NCBI GenBank assembly: GCA_910585615.1
Contig: CAJUFO010000003.1
Location: 62,001-126,000, forward strand
Direction: 5' to 3'
DNA from: an uncultured Acetatifactor sp.
GTDB taxonomy: Bacteria > Bacillota > Clostridia > Lachnospirales > Lachnospiraceae
DNA length: 64,000 nt
Shown: piece by piece, positions 52,799 to 61,905 of the stretch
How positions within the stretch are numbered: the stretch's first letter is position 1
How the letters are laid out: each line of letters opens with the position of its first letter
Notes under the pieces: generated by a model
Seen by the model: only the letters and a program-made list of their open reading frames with translations
Databases searched by the model: none
Told to the model about the DNA's origin: nothing
Translations under genes and position numbers: made by a program

Positions 52799-54202
52799 AT
52801 GACAGAAGAAAAGAAGACAGGCCTGCCGGAAGAGAAAAATACAGGTGCCCTGAAGGGGTTTCGGATTCAGAGCCTCAGCCTGTGGCTGGTGGCCTTCACC
52901 CTCATCATATCCGTCCTGATTGGAATCGGCATCGTTCAGGTCATGAAGGACTATTATGAGCTGGCCCAGCGGACCAGGGAATATGTCTTCGCCCAGGAAG
53001 ACGCCAGGGATCTCCTGTTCGGCTCCAACTACCTTACAGACCAGGCACGCCTCTATGCCGTGACGAAAGACCATGACTACGCGGAGGCATATTTTACGGA
53101 GGTGCATGAGTCCAGGAGAAGGGATTTGGCGCTGGAGGCTCTGGAGGTCCATCTGCGTGGAAGGAATGAGGATGCATTGAACACATCCAAAGAGGCCATG
53201 GAGCTGTCCAACGCGCTCATGGTTCTGGAAATCCATTCCATGAAGCTGGCGGCCCTGTCGGCCGGTGAGGATATGGGCAGCCTTGCCCGGGAGATACAGG
53301 ACTATCAGCTGACAGGGGAAGAGCTGTCCTGGACGGCGCAGCAGCAGGCGGACGCTTCCATAGAGCTGGTCTTCGGGGAAGAATACCGGGCCATGAAAGG
53401 CCAGATAGAGGCAAAAATGTCCGATGTCACCCGGAGCGTAATAGAAATCTGCGAGAGGGATCAGGCGGAGAGCGAGGGCACCATGAAAAACGCCTTGCTC
53501 CGCCAGAGCATCTACACGGTTTTGGTGGTGATTCTGGTCATATTTTCCTATATCATGATAGCGGTTCTGATTCTGCGGCCCATCCGAATCTATGTGAACT
53601 GCATCAAGAACAACAACTTCCTGGAAATCACTGGCGCCTATGAATTCAAATACCTGGCTGCTACATACAACAATGTCTATGAAATGACCATGGAGCAGCA
53701 GAACATGCTCCGCAAAAAGGCAGAGCGAGATGCCCTCACCGGCCTTTTGAACCGCCAGGCCTTTGAACAATTGAAGTCCCAGCTGCGCATATCCTCCGAA
53801 CCTCTCGCGTTCCTGATCATCGACGTGGACGTATTCAAGTCCATCAACGACAATTACGGACATGACGTGGGGGACCAGGCCCTGATTAAAGTCGCCAGGC
53901 TGCTGGACGAGAATTTCAGAAAGGTGGATTATGTCCTCCGGATAGGCGGGGATGAGTTCGCTGTCATCATGGAAAAGACAGGCCCGGACAAAAAGCCAAT
54001 CATCCGCAGCAAGATAGAAGCAATCAACGAGATCCTGCAGCACCCGGAAGACGAGGCGGTTTTCCCGAAATATTCTGTCAGTGTGGGAATCGCTTTTTCG
54101 GAAAAGGGATTCTATGACGACCTGTTCCAGCAGACGGATCAGGCATTGTACCACACGAAGGAGAACGGAAGGTGCGGCTATACGTTTTATGATGAGCTGT
54201 AG
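52799..54202 (+). CDS. Membrane diguanylate cyclase (GGDEF)
   Basis: A 467-aa protein. Two membrane segments (residues about 26-48 and 238-262) enclose an extracellular helical sensor of roughly 190 residues. The C-terminal GGDEF domain begins at RDALTGLLNRQAFE, and the active-site loop is RIGGDEFAV, which is intact, so it can make cyclic di-GMP. No RxxD inhibitory site is evident before the active site. GGAGGAG lies eight bases before the ATG at 52799. It stands alone between a promoter and a terminator. The signal is unknown. Confidence 0.93.
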   Translation: MTEEKKTGLPEEKNTGALKGFRIQSLSLWLVAFTLIISVLIGIGIVQVMKDYYELAQRTREYVFAQEDARDLLFGSNYLTDQARLYAVTKDHDYAEAYFTEVHESRRRDLALEALEVHLRGRNEDALNTSKEAMELSNALMVLEIHSMKLAALSAGEDMGSLAREIQDYQLTGEELSWTAQQQADASIELVFGEEYRAMKGQIEAKMSDVTRSVIEICERDQAESEGTMKNALLRQSIYTVLVVILVIFSYIMIAVLILRPIRIYVNCIKNNNFLEITGAYEFKYLAATYNNVYEMTMEQQNMLRKKAERDALTGLLNRQAFEQLKSQLRISSEPLAFLIIDVDVFKSINDNYGHDVGDQALIKVARLLDENFRKVDYVLRIGGDEFAVIMEKTGPDKKPIIRSKIEAINEILQHPEDEAVFPKYSVSVGIAFSEKGFYDDLFQQTDQALYHTKENGRCGYTFYDEL

Positions 54203-54238
54203 GCTGCGGGGCTCCTCAAGGATATATGAAATAACGTC

Positions 54239-54267
54239 AAAAAGCTGCTGTTCAACAGCAGCTTTTT
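54239..54267 (+). terminator. Terminator after the diguanylate cyclase gene
   Basis: AAAAAGCTGCTG (54239-54250) pairs perfectly with CAGCAGCTTTTT (54256-54267) around TTCAA, followed by further T. The AT-rich stretch 54270-54410 that follows probably carries the next promoter; a TATAAT lies at 54339-54344 without a clear -35. Confidence 0.88.
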
Positions 54268-54428
54268 TCAGGCACGATTCTATATAACACTTTACCAAAT
54301 TATGAAAGAAAAGTCTAGTATTTTTTTCTTTTTTTCCTATAATTATTACTACACGCTGAATCTACAGGCGAACGCGACTGACCCACGCAGGAAACTGACA
54401 AAATCTTGACAAAAGGAAGGAGCGACTG

Positions 54429-57400
54429 ATGAAGCAAGAGGAACGAATACAAGGCACTACCCGGCAGGCCGAGGAGAGCTTTCTGGAGCAGACCCTTTCC
54501 GTCATCCGTGACAATCTGGAAAGCTACGGCAGGCAGGTGGATGACATGAGCACGGAAATCGACGTCATGCTGGATCATTTCCATGACGACAACCCGGAGC
54601 TGATCAACGCCCTGGAGAACCTTACCACCATGCACCTGCACATGAAGCGGGCCCTGGAGCGCAATGAGAAGGCCCAGGGAAAGCCCTATTTCGGGCGGAT
54701 CGTCTTCCGGGACGAGGCGTTGGACAAAGTGGAATCCCTCTATATCGGCCGGGGCGGCATCGCGAAGGACGCCACCCACCAGATCGTCATAGACTGGCGT
54801 GCTCCCGTGGCCAATGCCTATTACGAGAACGGACTGGGAAAATGCAGCTACACTGCCCCCGGCGACAGGAGGATAGACATCGAGCTGATGCTGAAGCGCA
54901 CCTATGAGATCGAAGCCGGCAAGCTCCTGGACTATTTCGACAGCGAAGTCGTGGCCAATGACGACCTGCTGACCAAGTATCTGGCCAAGAACAAGCAGGC
55001 CGTGCTCAGCGAGATTGTGGCCACCATCCAGAAAGAACAGAATGAGATCATCCGCAAGTCCCCCCACCACAACATCATCGTCCAGGGCGTGGCGGGCTCC
55101 GGCAAGACCACCGTGGCCATGCACCGGATCTCCTTTATCCTGTACAATTACCCGGACCGCTTCAAGCCGGACGACTTCTACATCGTGGGGAGCAACCGTA
55201 TCCTGCTGAACTACATCACGGGCGTGCTGCCGGACCTGGACGTGTACGGTATACGGCAGATGACCATGGAGGAACTCTTCGTCAGACTCCTGTACGAGGA
55301 CTGGGACGAGAAGAGATACCGCATCCTGAGAGGCGGCCAGAGCGGGGACCGGGGCAGCATAAAGGGCGGCCTGGGCTGGTTCCGGAATCTCCAGGCCTAC
55401 TGCGACAAGCTGGAATGGGAGGGCATCCTGCGGGAATCCATCTACCTGAATCCCCGGCAGTTCGTGGAGGGCCTTCGGGACGGCAAAAGCGGCGTCTATG
55501 ACGAGACCGTGGGGAAAAAGGTCAATCCCCACGACCTGATTCTGCTGGTGGACGGCGAAGCCGTGGAGCGATACATCCTCCAGAACCCGAAGGTCTCCAT
55601 GCAGAACAAGATCAACATGCTGAACGACCGGCTGATCATCAAGATAAAGGAAGAGTTCCTGGGCAAGGGAGTGAAGTACACGGAGCCCGAGCGCAAGGCC
55701 ATCCTGAAGGCTTATCGGGGCCGATACGGCGGAAAAGTCTGGAAAGGCTCCATCTACGACCTGTACCGGAAATTCCTGGAGCTCCAGGCCCTGAAGGGAA
55801 AAGCGGTGGACATCCCGGCGGATGAGTTCGACGTGTACGACCTGGCGGCCCTGGCCTACCTCTACAAGAGGATCAAGGAGACGGAGGTCATCAGCGAGGC
55901 CCACCACATCGTCATCGACGAGGCCCAGGATTTCGGCATGATGGCCTACTCCGTCCTGCACTTCTGCATCAAGGACTGCACCTACACCGTCATGGGGGAC
56001 GTGTCCCAGAACATCCACTTCGGCTTCGGCCTCAACGACTGGGAAGAGTTGCGGGAGCTGCTTCTGCCGGACCAGATGGACAGCTTCGGCATTTTGAAGA
56101 AAAGCTATCGCAACACCGTGGAAATCTCCGACTTCGCCACCGGCATCCTGCACCACGGAAGCTTTTCCAGCTATCCCGTGGAGCCCATCATCCGCCACGG
56201 CTGCCCGGTGGCCGTGCTCCAGAGGAGCGAGAACGACATCATCCGGGAGGCGGCGGATATCTGCAGGGCATGGCAGGAGAAGGGGTATGATACTATCGCA
56301 GTAGTCTGCCGGAACCGGCATGGGGCCAACTGGGCCGCAAAGGAGCTGGGGCAGTACCTGGAAGTCATGGAGAGCGATCTGGAAAAGGCGGTCTTCGGAA
56401 ACGGCGTCATGGTGCTGCCGGTGGAGTATACCAAGGGGCTGGAGTTCGACACCGTGCTGATCCTGGACCCCACAAGGGCGGAGTACCCCGTGGACGACGG
56501 GCATGCCAAGCTCCTCTACGTGGCGGCCACCAGGGCCCTCCATGAGCTGTGCGTGCTCCACACGAAGGATCTGACGGGGCTGATCGCGGATCCGGTTCCC
56601 GAGCGGAAGGAAGCGCCGCCGGAGCCTGTGGGCAAAAATATGACGGATATGTCTTCTTCCAGAGATATGCGCACGGCCCCGGGAACGGCAGGGAGAATTG
56701 GCGGAAGGGACGATGCTGCCTCTGCGGGCAGGCTGTCCGGCGGAGAAAAAGAAGGCACCGATGGCATTGGCGGCGGTTCTGCCGCAAAATCGGCAGCAGC
56801 CAGGCCAGATGCGGAAAGGCCAGGCCGGATGCCGACCGCAGGGGCAGCATCTGACAGGCGGGCAGCCGTCAGCGCTTCGCCCATCAGGAGCAGGGTCTCC
56901 ATCGTGCGGAACACTGTGCCGACCGGCGGCCCGGAGCCCTCTGGCAGACCCGGAAAGGCCGCGCCAGCCAGCGGAGCCTCCCAGACAGCTTCCCCGGCGC
57001 CCGCATTCTCCCAGGACAGCTGCACAAAACCGCCCCGACCGGCCACTGGCAGCCGGACAGCTTCCCCGGCATCTGCATTTTCCCAGGACAGCCGCCCGAA
57101 GCCGCCCCAACCGGCCACTGGCAGCCATACAGCCCCGGGAACCTCCGCGCCCCGGAAAGCTCCGGAAAGAACCGCCGTCCGCTCCGGCCCGGTGCTCCCG
57201 GCCTTCGGCGACATCCCGCCCACCGAGAAGCTGCGCCCCCTGGGCCATGCCAAAATCGACCTTTCCGTCCGCTGGGTCACGAAGCAGCCCGACGGCCTGT
57301 ACCTCCAGAGCCGTTACGGAACCCTGCGGCTGAGCCCGGTGGGAAGCGCCATCGTAAGAGTCTCCTTCCTCCGGGGCGGCCAGCCTGACGGCACTGTACA

Positions 57401-57953
57401 TCCCGCCATCGCGGTGGACCGGACGGAGAAATTCTGGATGTACAAGGACACGGGAAAGCTGATCGAGCTCACCACCGATGAACTGCTGCTCCAGGTGGAC
57501 AAGGCGACCGGCGCGGTCCGCTACCTGGCCCTGGCAGAAGAGGAGGACTCCGCGGAGAGGGCGAAGCCCAGGCTGCTGCTGGCGGAGCGCCCCAGGGAGT
57601 GCCGCCAGCTGGAGACCGCCGCGGACAGAAAGCTGCGCACATGGCTCTACCTGGACTGGGCCAGGGATGAACGCCTCTACGGCTTCGGTATGAAAGGCCA
57701 GCCCTCCTTGAGCCTGCGGGGCGGTGCCAGATATATCTCCCAGCAGGGGGGAGAGGGGCTGCCCTTTTTTCTCTCCGACAGAGGATACGGCATCCTGGCG
57801 GCCACAGAACATCCCGCCTTTGTCTGCGACATCCCGGCCTACGGCTCCTATCTCTATACGGAGAACCACAGGCAGATGGATTTCTACTTCATCGCCGGGA
57901 AGCGCCAGGAAACCATCCTGAAGGCCTACGCCTACCTTTGCGGCACATTATAG
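54429..57953 (+). CDS. HelD-type helicase fused to a GH31 N-terminal-like domain
   Basis: A 1174-aa protein. Residues 1 to about 720 are a UvrD/Rep-like enzyme of the HelD type, which frees stalled RNA polymerase: a coiled N-terminal part, Walker A GVAGSGKTT (about 220-228), Walker B VIDEAQD (about 495-501), and motif VI YVAATRAL (about 697). Residues about 725-930 are a low-complexity Pro/Ala/Ser/Gly linker with a 24-residue repeat. Residues about 934-1174 resemble the N-terminal beta-sandwich (galactose-mutarotase-like) of GH31 glycosidases (DERLYGFG, LSLRG, PFFLSDRGYGIL, MDFYFIAGKRQETIL), and the protein ends where the catalytic barrel would begin. AAGGAAGGAG precedes the ATG. No stop or frameshift interrupts the junction. 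Confidence 0.88.
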   Translation: MKQEERIQGTTRQAEESFLEQTLSVIRDNLESYGRQVDDMSTEIDVMLDHFHDDNPELINALENLTTMHLHMKRALERNEKAQGKPYFGRIVFRDEALDKVESLYIGRGGIAKDATHQIVIDWRAPVANAYYENGLGKCSYTAPGDRRIDIELMLKRTYEIEAGKLLDYFDSEVVANDDLLTKYLAKNKQAVLSEIVATIQKEQNEIIRKSPHHNIIVQGVAGSGKTTVAMHRISFILYNYPDRFKPDDFYIVGSNRILLNYITGVLPDLDVYGIRQMTMEELFVRLLYEDWDEKRYRILRGGQSGDRGSIKGGLGWFRNLQAYCDKLEWEGILRESIYLNPRQFVEGLRDGKSGVYDETVGKKVNPHDLILLVDGEAVERYILQNPKVSMQNKINMLNDRLIIKIKEEFLGKGVKYTEPERKAILKAYRGRYGGKVWKGSIYDLYRKFLELQALKGKAVDIPADEFDVYDLAALAYLYKRIKETEVISEAHHIVIDEAQDFGMMAYSVLHFCIKDCTYTVMGDVSQNIHFGFGLNDWEELRELLLPDQMDSFGILKKSYRNTVEISDFATGILHHGSFSSYPVEPIIRHGCPVAVLQRSENDIIREAADICRAWQEKGYDTIAVVCRNRHGANWAAKELGQYLEVMESDLEKAVFGNGVMVLPVEYTKGLEFDTVLILDPTRAEYPVDDGHAKLLYVAATRALHELCVLHTKDLTGLIADPVPERKEAPPEPVGKNMTDMSSSRDMRTAPGTAGRIGGRDDAASAGRLSGGEKEGTDGIGGGSAAKSAAARPDAERPGRMPTAGAASDRRAAVSASPIRSRVSIVRNTVPTGGPEPSGRPGKAAPASGASQTASPAPAFSQDSCTKPPRPATGSRTASPASAFSQDSRPKPPQPATGSHTAPGTSAPRKAPERTAVRSGPVLPAFGDIPPTEKLRPLGHAKIDLSVRWVTKQPDGLYLQSRYGTLRLSPVGSAIVRVSFLRGGQPDGTVHPAIAVDRTEKFWMYKDTGKLIELTTDELLLQVDKATGAVRYLALAEEEDSAERAKPRLLLAERPRECRQLETAADRKLRTWLYLDWARDERLYGFGMKGQPSLSLRGGARYISQQGGEGLPFFLSDRGYGILAATEHPAFVCDIPAYGSYLYTENHRQMDFYFIAGKRQETILKAYAYLCGTL
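56985..57128 (+). repeat. 72-bp tandem repeat in the HelD-fusion linker
   Basis: Two in-frame 72-base copies (56985-57056 and 57057-57128) encode TASPAPAFSQDS... and TASPASAFSQDS..., and a short third start follows at 57129. This is a flexible proline/serine-rich spacer. Confidence 0.85.
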
Positions 57954-57979
57954 GCGCAGAGCCCTCCTGACCGGCCAGC

Positions 57980-58360
57980 TCACTTCCGGACATTGGAGGA
58001 GATCGCTTCCACCCAGGTTTCCAGCACCTCCTCATAGTCGGCCGAAATCACCTCGTAGATTTTCTCCGTGGTGATTCCGGCCACTGCTATGCCGTTCACG
58101 TCCATGACGATTACCAGCATCACCAGGAACATGGCGAGGAAGAGCCGCAGCCGGAAGGACGACGCCCCTTCCCCGGGCAAGGCCCCCTCCGGGTAGTAAT
58201 CATCATAATAAGAGCCGTATCCGGCGGCCCTTTCCGGACTGATACTGGTCCTCCCGTACAATATCCGCTCCCTGTTGGACAGGTCATACTGATCCTCCTG
58301 ATACCGGGAGCGCACCTGCTGCACCAGCCGCAGCTTCTGTTCCATAGTCGCATCGCTCAT
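57980..58360 (-). CDS. Single-pass membrane protein of unknown function
   Basis: A 126-aa protein on the opposite strand to its neighbours. A charged, glutamine- and arginine-rich N-terminus (MEQKLRLVQQVRSRYQEDQ) precedes a tyrosine-rich stretch (YGSYYDDYYPEG), one membrane segment at residues about 70-94 (LRLFLAMFLVMLVIVMDVNG), and a C-terminal amphipathic part. I do not recognise a family. AAGGAATCTC before the ATG gives a modest ribosome site. It lies convergent to the HelD fusion, 27 bases away. Confidence 0.7.
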   Translation of the reverse strand: MSDATMEQKLRLVQQVRSRYQEDQYDLSNRERILYGRTSISPERAAGYGSYYDDYYPEGALPGEGASSFRLRLFLAMFLVMLVIVMDVNGIAVAGITTEKIYEVISADYEEVLETWVEAISSNVRK

Positions 58361-58430
58361 ATTGAGATTCCTTCAAAAGAGTAAGAAAGCTTATTTAAAA
58401 ATATGGCATTTTGGACGGCATTATGATAGA

Positions 58431-58470
58431 ATGGAAAAAAAGCATTCAAAGCATTCCAGTGGAAGAGAGG
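58431..58470 (+). repeat. Dispersed repeat before the MoxR gene
   Basis: ATGGAAAAAAAGCATTC (58431-58447), AAAGCATTCC (58448-58457) and GTGGAAGAGAGG (58459-58470) are partial units of the same 17-19 bp repeat found at hisG and at 60584. The last unit is the purine-rich stretch upstream of the MoxR start. Confidence 0.7.
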
Positions 58471-58480
58471 GAAACGAAAA

Positions 58481-59431
58481 ATGGGAAGCAACGGAAAAGA
58501 ATTGGGGGATAAGATCCTGTCCAACATCGCCAAGGTCATCGTAGGAAAAGAACAGACCGCCAGGCTGCTCCTGACGGCGCTTCTGGCGGACGGACACGTG
58601 CTGCTGGAGGACGTGCCAGGCACAGGCAAGACCAAGCTGGCCAAGACCCTGGCCAGGAGCATCAGCGCGGATTTTGCAAGGATACAGTTCACGCCGGACC
58701 TTCTGCCCAGCGACATCACGGGACTGAACGTCTTCGACAGGCAGAAGAACGAATTCATCCTGCGCAAGGGGCCTGTATTCACCAATATCCTTCTGGCGGA
58801 TGAGATCAACCGCGCCACCCCCAGAACCCAGGCCGGCCTGCTGGAGTGCATGGAGGAGCGCCAGGTCACCATCGACGGGGAATCCTATGTACCCGGGAAG
58901 CCCTTCTTCGTCATCGCCACCCAGAACCCGGTGGAGACCACGGGAACCTTCCCCCTGCCCGAGGCCCAGATGGACCGCTTCATGATGCGGCTTTCCATGG
59001 GTCTGCCGGACAGGGCAGAGGAGCTGGCCATCCTGGAGAAATACATGGATAAGGAGCCCCTGGCAGAACTGGAAAGCGTCCTGACCCTGGAGGAGCTGGC
59101 CGCGGCCAGAGAGGAGGCCGGACGGATTTTCGTACATAAATGCGTACAGGAATACATGGTGGACATCGTGGAGGCCACCAGGACGGGAGAGCAGGTCGTC
59201 ATGGGCGTCAGCCCCCGGGGGAACCTGGCGCTGCTGCGCTGCGCAAAGGCCTATGCCTATCTGGACGGCAGGGACTATGTGGCCCCGGACGACATCAAGG
59301 CGCTGGCGGTTCCCGTGCTGGCACACAGGCTCGTGCTGGGCTATGGCTCCGGCGGCACAGAGAATACCGTGAAATGGATGGAGCAGATACTTGGAAACAT
59401 CCCTGTGCCCACCGAGGAGTTTCGTGCGTAA
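58481..59431 (+). CDS. MoxR-family AAA+ ATPase
   Basis: A 316-aa chaperone-like ATPase. Walker A is EDVPGTGKTKLAK, Walker B LLADEINRATPRTQAGLLE, sensor 1 IATQNPVET, and the C-terminal lid has SPRGNLALLRCAKAYA. It is encoded directly before a DUF58 protein and a multi-pass membrane protein, the usual MoxR cluster thought to help fold or activate envelope proteins. The DUF58 gene follows after 15 bases. Confidence 0.94.
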   Translation: MGSNGKELGDKILSNIAKVIVGKEQTARLLLTALLADGHVLLEDVPGTGKTKLAKTLARSISADFARIQFTPDLLPSDITGLNVFDRQKNEFILRKGPVFTNILLADEINRATPRTQAGLLECMEERQVTIDGESYVPGKPFFVIATQNPVETTGTFPLPEAQMDRFMMRLSMGLPDRAEELAILEKYMDKEPLAELESVLTLEELAAAREEAGRIFVHKCVQEYMVDIVEATRTGEQVVMGVSPRGNLALLRCAKAYAYLDGRDYVAPDDIKALAVPVLAHRLVLGYGSGGTENTVKWMEQILGNIPVPTEEFRA

Positions 59432-59446
59432 AGACGAGGTATTGAA

Positions 59447-60571
59447 ATGATCAAACTACTGGGAATCGGCCTTATCGCCTACCTCCTTTTCATCGCCCAG
59501 AGGCGTCTTTACGAAAAGCTTTGGCAGAAGCACCTGGGGATTTCCCTCAGCTTCGGGACGAACCATATCTTTGAGGGAGAGCAGGGAGAGCTGAGGGAAA
59601 TCATCGAAAACAGAAAAAGGCTCCCCCTGTCCATGCTGAAGGTGAAGTTCAAGACAGACAGGCATCTGATATTCGGCAACGAAAAAGGCTCCCGCACCAC
59701 GGATCAGTATTACCGCAATGACGTATTCCGCATCAGCGGCGGCGAGAGAGTGACCCGCACCCTGCGGTTTACCGGGGGAAAAAGAGGGTATTATACCATA
59801 GACGAAATCAGCCTGGTGGCATCCGACCTGTTCTTCCTCGGGCAGATGGTAGCGGACCAGCCTGTCAGGGCGGAGCTCTACGTATATCCGAAGCCCTATG
59901 ACAGCAGGAGGCTGCGCCAGTCCTTCGTCCAGCTGAACGGGGAGATGCTCACCAGACGCCATCTGCTGGAGGATCCCTTTGAATACCGGGGCATTAGGGA
60001 GTACCAGCCCTACGACGACATGCGCAGCATCAACTGGAAGGCCACCGCCAAGACAGGGGATTTCAAAGTGAACCAGATGGGTTATACCTCCCTGAAGAGC
60101 GTCCGCATCTTCTTCAACATTCAGGACGACAATATCCTGAAAAAAGAGGAGGCCGTGGAAATGTCCCTGCGGATCGTGGTATCGCTGTGCCTCCATTTCC
60201 TGCAGCAGGGGATGCAGATTTCCTGCTACGGGAACGGCGTGGACATCCTGACCCACCAGCCCCTGAGCGTGGACGGCAAGGCCAGCGAAGGGCAGATGGA
60301 CTTCATCTACCGCGCCCTGGCCAGAATCGACACCGCCCAGCCGACCGCAGGCTTTGTGGAGACCTTCGAGGAGAAGCTGTTCCAGGAGTCCAAAGGGGCC
60401 TACACCTGCTTCGTGGCTCCCAACCGGTACGATGACTTCGTGGCGCTCCTGGACCGGTATGAGGAGACCGGCAATCCCTTCACATGGTTCTACCCTGTGC
60501 TGGGCAATAAGGAGCCGGAGCTCCCGCCGGAGCTTCAGAAACGGATTGAAGTCATTTATTTTGAGGCATGA
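59447..60571 (+). CDS. DUF58 domain-containing protein
   Basis: A 374-aa protein with an N-terminal membrane segment (residues 4-18) and the DUF58 signature FEYRGIREYQPYDDMRSINW followed by KATAK, around residues 184-210. The later part resembles a von Willebrand A-like fold. DUF58 proteins are MoxR partners in many bacteria. ACGAGGTATTGAA before the ATG is the ribosome site. It overlaps no gene, and the next gene begins 49 bases on. Confidence 0.92.
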   Translation: MIKLLGIGLIAYLLFIAQRRLYEKLWQKHLGISLSFGTNHIFEGEQGELREIIENRKRLPLSMLKVKFKTDRHLIFGNEKGSRTTDQYYRNDVFRISGGERVTRTLRFTGGKRGYYTIDEISLVASDLFFLGQMVADQPVRAELYVYPKPYDSRRLRQSFVQLNGEMLTRRHLLEDPFEYRGIREYQPYDDMRSINWKATAKTGDFKVNQMGYTSLKSVRIFFNIQDDNILKKEEAVEMSLRIVVSLCLHFLQQGMQISCYGNGVDILTHQPLSVDGKASEGQMDFIYRALARIDTAQPTAGFVETFEEKLFQESKGAYTCFVAPNRYDDFVALLDRYEETGNPFTWFYPVLGNKEPELPPELQKRIEVIYFEA

Positions 60572-60583
60572 AAGGGTACTATA

Positions 60584-60619
60584 ATGGAAGAAAGAGCATT
60601 CCATGGAAGAAAGGATTCC
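60584..60619 (+). repeat. Dispersed repeat before the 60621 gene
   Basis: Two adjacent units, ATGGAAGAAAGAGCATTCC (60584-60602) and ATGGAAGAAAGGATTCC (60603-60619). The second provides AAAGGA, the ribosome site for the ATG at 60621. A TATAAT box (60580-60585) overlaps the first unit. Confidence 0.85.
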
Positions 60620-60620
60620 A

Positions 60621-61874
60621 ATGAATATAAAGCGGATTGAAATCGTTAATGAATTCCTGACAGAGCAGATGAACCATTGGATGCTGTTCCCCCTGCTTCT
60701 GATGGTCATGGGAGTGATGAAGAAGCTTCTCGGAACAGGAGACCCCAGCCTGGCCCTGTGGGCCCTGTGCAGCCTGATTCCCCTGGCCTTCTTCGTGTTC
60801 CGCTGCAAGGTGAGGAATCTCCTCCTGTTCCTGCTGGTCCATCTGGGCACGGCTGTTCTGGTTTTCGCCCTATCCGGCCAGTCGGTTCTGACCAGGGTCG
60901 CCTGTATGGCCTGTGTCATCGGCTATATCATCCATTCCCTTCTGCTGCGCCTGAAGCACAGCACCGTATATTCCGAGGGCATGCCCCTGGCGGTGGGAGT
61001 GGTGCTGTCGGCCGTCACTGCGCTGTTCCAGTATTATCAGGGCACAAGGGGCTGGGAGAATTACTACAACATTACTCTGATCGGAGTCATCGCGCTCTAT
61101 TTCATCATTTACTTCATGGATCATTATCTGGACTTTCTGTCCATGAACAAAAGCAGCGCCGGCTTCCTTCCTGCGGCTGAAATGTTCCATTCCGGCATGG
61201 GCCTGGTTCTGGGATATACCCTGGCGGGGATAGGCATCCTGGTGCTCAGCACACAGTTCGAATGGCTGGCCGGAATCCTCAGGCCCATAGGGGATCTGTT
61301 GCTGAAATTCCTGCGCTTCCTGTTCTCCCGGGGCTCCCATTCGGAGGAGGAGGCGGAGATTGCGCCGGCGGAAATGCCCTCCGGGGATATGGGGGGCATG
61401 GGGCTGCCGCCCGGGGAGGAGCCCTTCTGGCTCTGGGAGGTTCTGGAGTTCATCGCAATCGTCCTCTTCGGGGCCGCCGCCCTGATCGGCGCAGGGGTGC
61501 TGCTCTGGAAGCTGTTTAAATTAGTCCAGAAATACATGGTATTCCGTTATCAGAGCCAGGAGATCCAGACAGGAGAGGCCTACGACTTCCGGGAGAAATG
61601 CGAGATAGTGAAAGACAAGGACAAAAAAATATCCGGGCTGTTCACCGCGCTTTCCCCCAGGGAGCGGATTCGGAAGCTTTATAAAAAGAAGCTGACCGCC
61701 GCCACCGCCAGGATGGATGCCGGGGACAAGTCAGGCCTTGGGCTTTACACCGCCAGAGAGTGGGAGCGGAAGCTGGAGGTAAACGGTATGGCGGAGCTGT
61801 ATGAGCGGGCCCGCTACTCTGACCGGGAGATTACCGGCGCGGATGTGAAACGGATGAAAGAGATATGGAAATAG
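60621..61874 (+). CDS. Multi-pass membrane protein of the MoxR-DUF58 cluster
   Basis: A 417-aa protein with about seven membrane segments in residues 20-235, an acidic glycine/proline-rich loop, another segment near residues 275-303, and a basic cytoplasmic C-terminus (LYKKKLTAATARM, YERARYSDREITGADVKRM) that recalls the DUF4129 tail of TgpA-like proteins. The transglutaminase domain normally found between these parts is missing. AAAGGA is five bases before the ATG at 60621; an ATG at 60603 lies inside the repeat. Function unknown. Confidence 0.82.
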   Translation: MNIKRIEIVNEFLTEQMNHWMLFPLLLMVMGVMKKLLGTGDPSLALWALCSLIPLAFFVFRCKVRNLLLFLLVHLGTAVLVFALSGQSVLTRVACMACVIGYIIHSLLLRLKHSTVYSEGMPLAVGVVLSAVTALFQYYQGTRGWENYYNITLIGVIALYFIIYFMDHYLDFLSMNKSSAGFLPAAEMFHSGMGLVLGYTLAGIGILVLSTQFEWLAGILRPIGDLLLKFLRFLFSRGSHSEEEAEIAPAEMPSGDMGGMGLPPGEEPFWLWEVLEFIAIVLFGAAALIGAGVLLWKLFKLVQKYMVFRYQSQEIQTGEAYDFREKCEIVKDKDKKISGLFTALSPRERIRKLYKKKLTAATARMDAGDKSGLGLYTAREWERKLEVNGMAELYERARYSDREITGADVKRMKEIWK

Positions 61875-61905
61875 CTTTTAGGCTGATCCAAAAGGAGAGA
61901 AATGT

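Noticed and set aside
54315..57869. Very long open frame on the minus strand opposite the HelD fusion
   Set aside because: It mirrors the codon pattern of the plus-strand gene, has no recognisable protein motifs and no ribosome site. It reflects GC-rich third positions.
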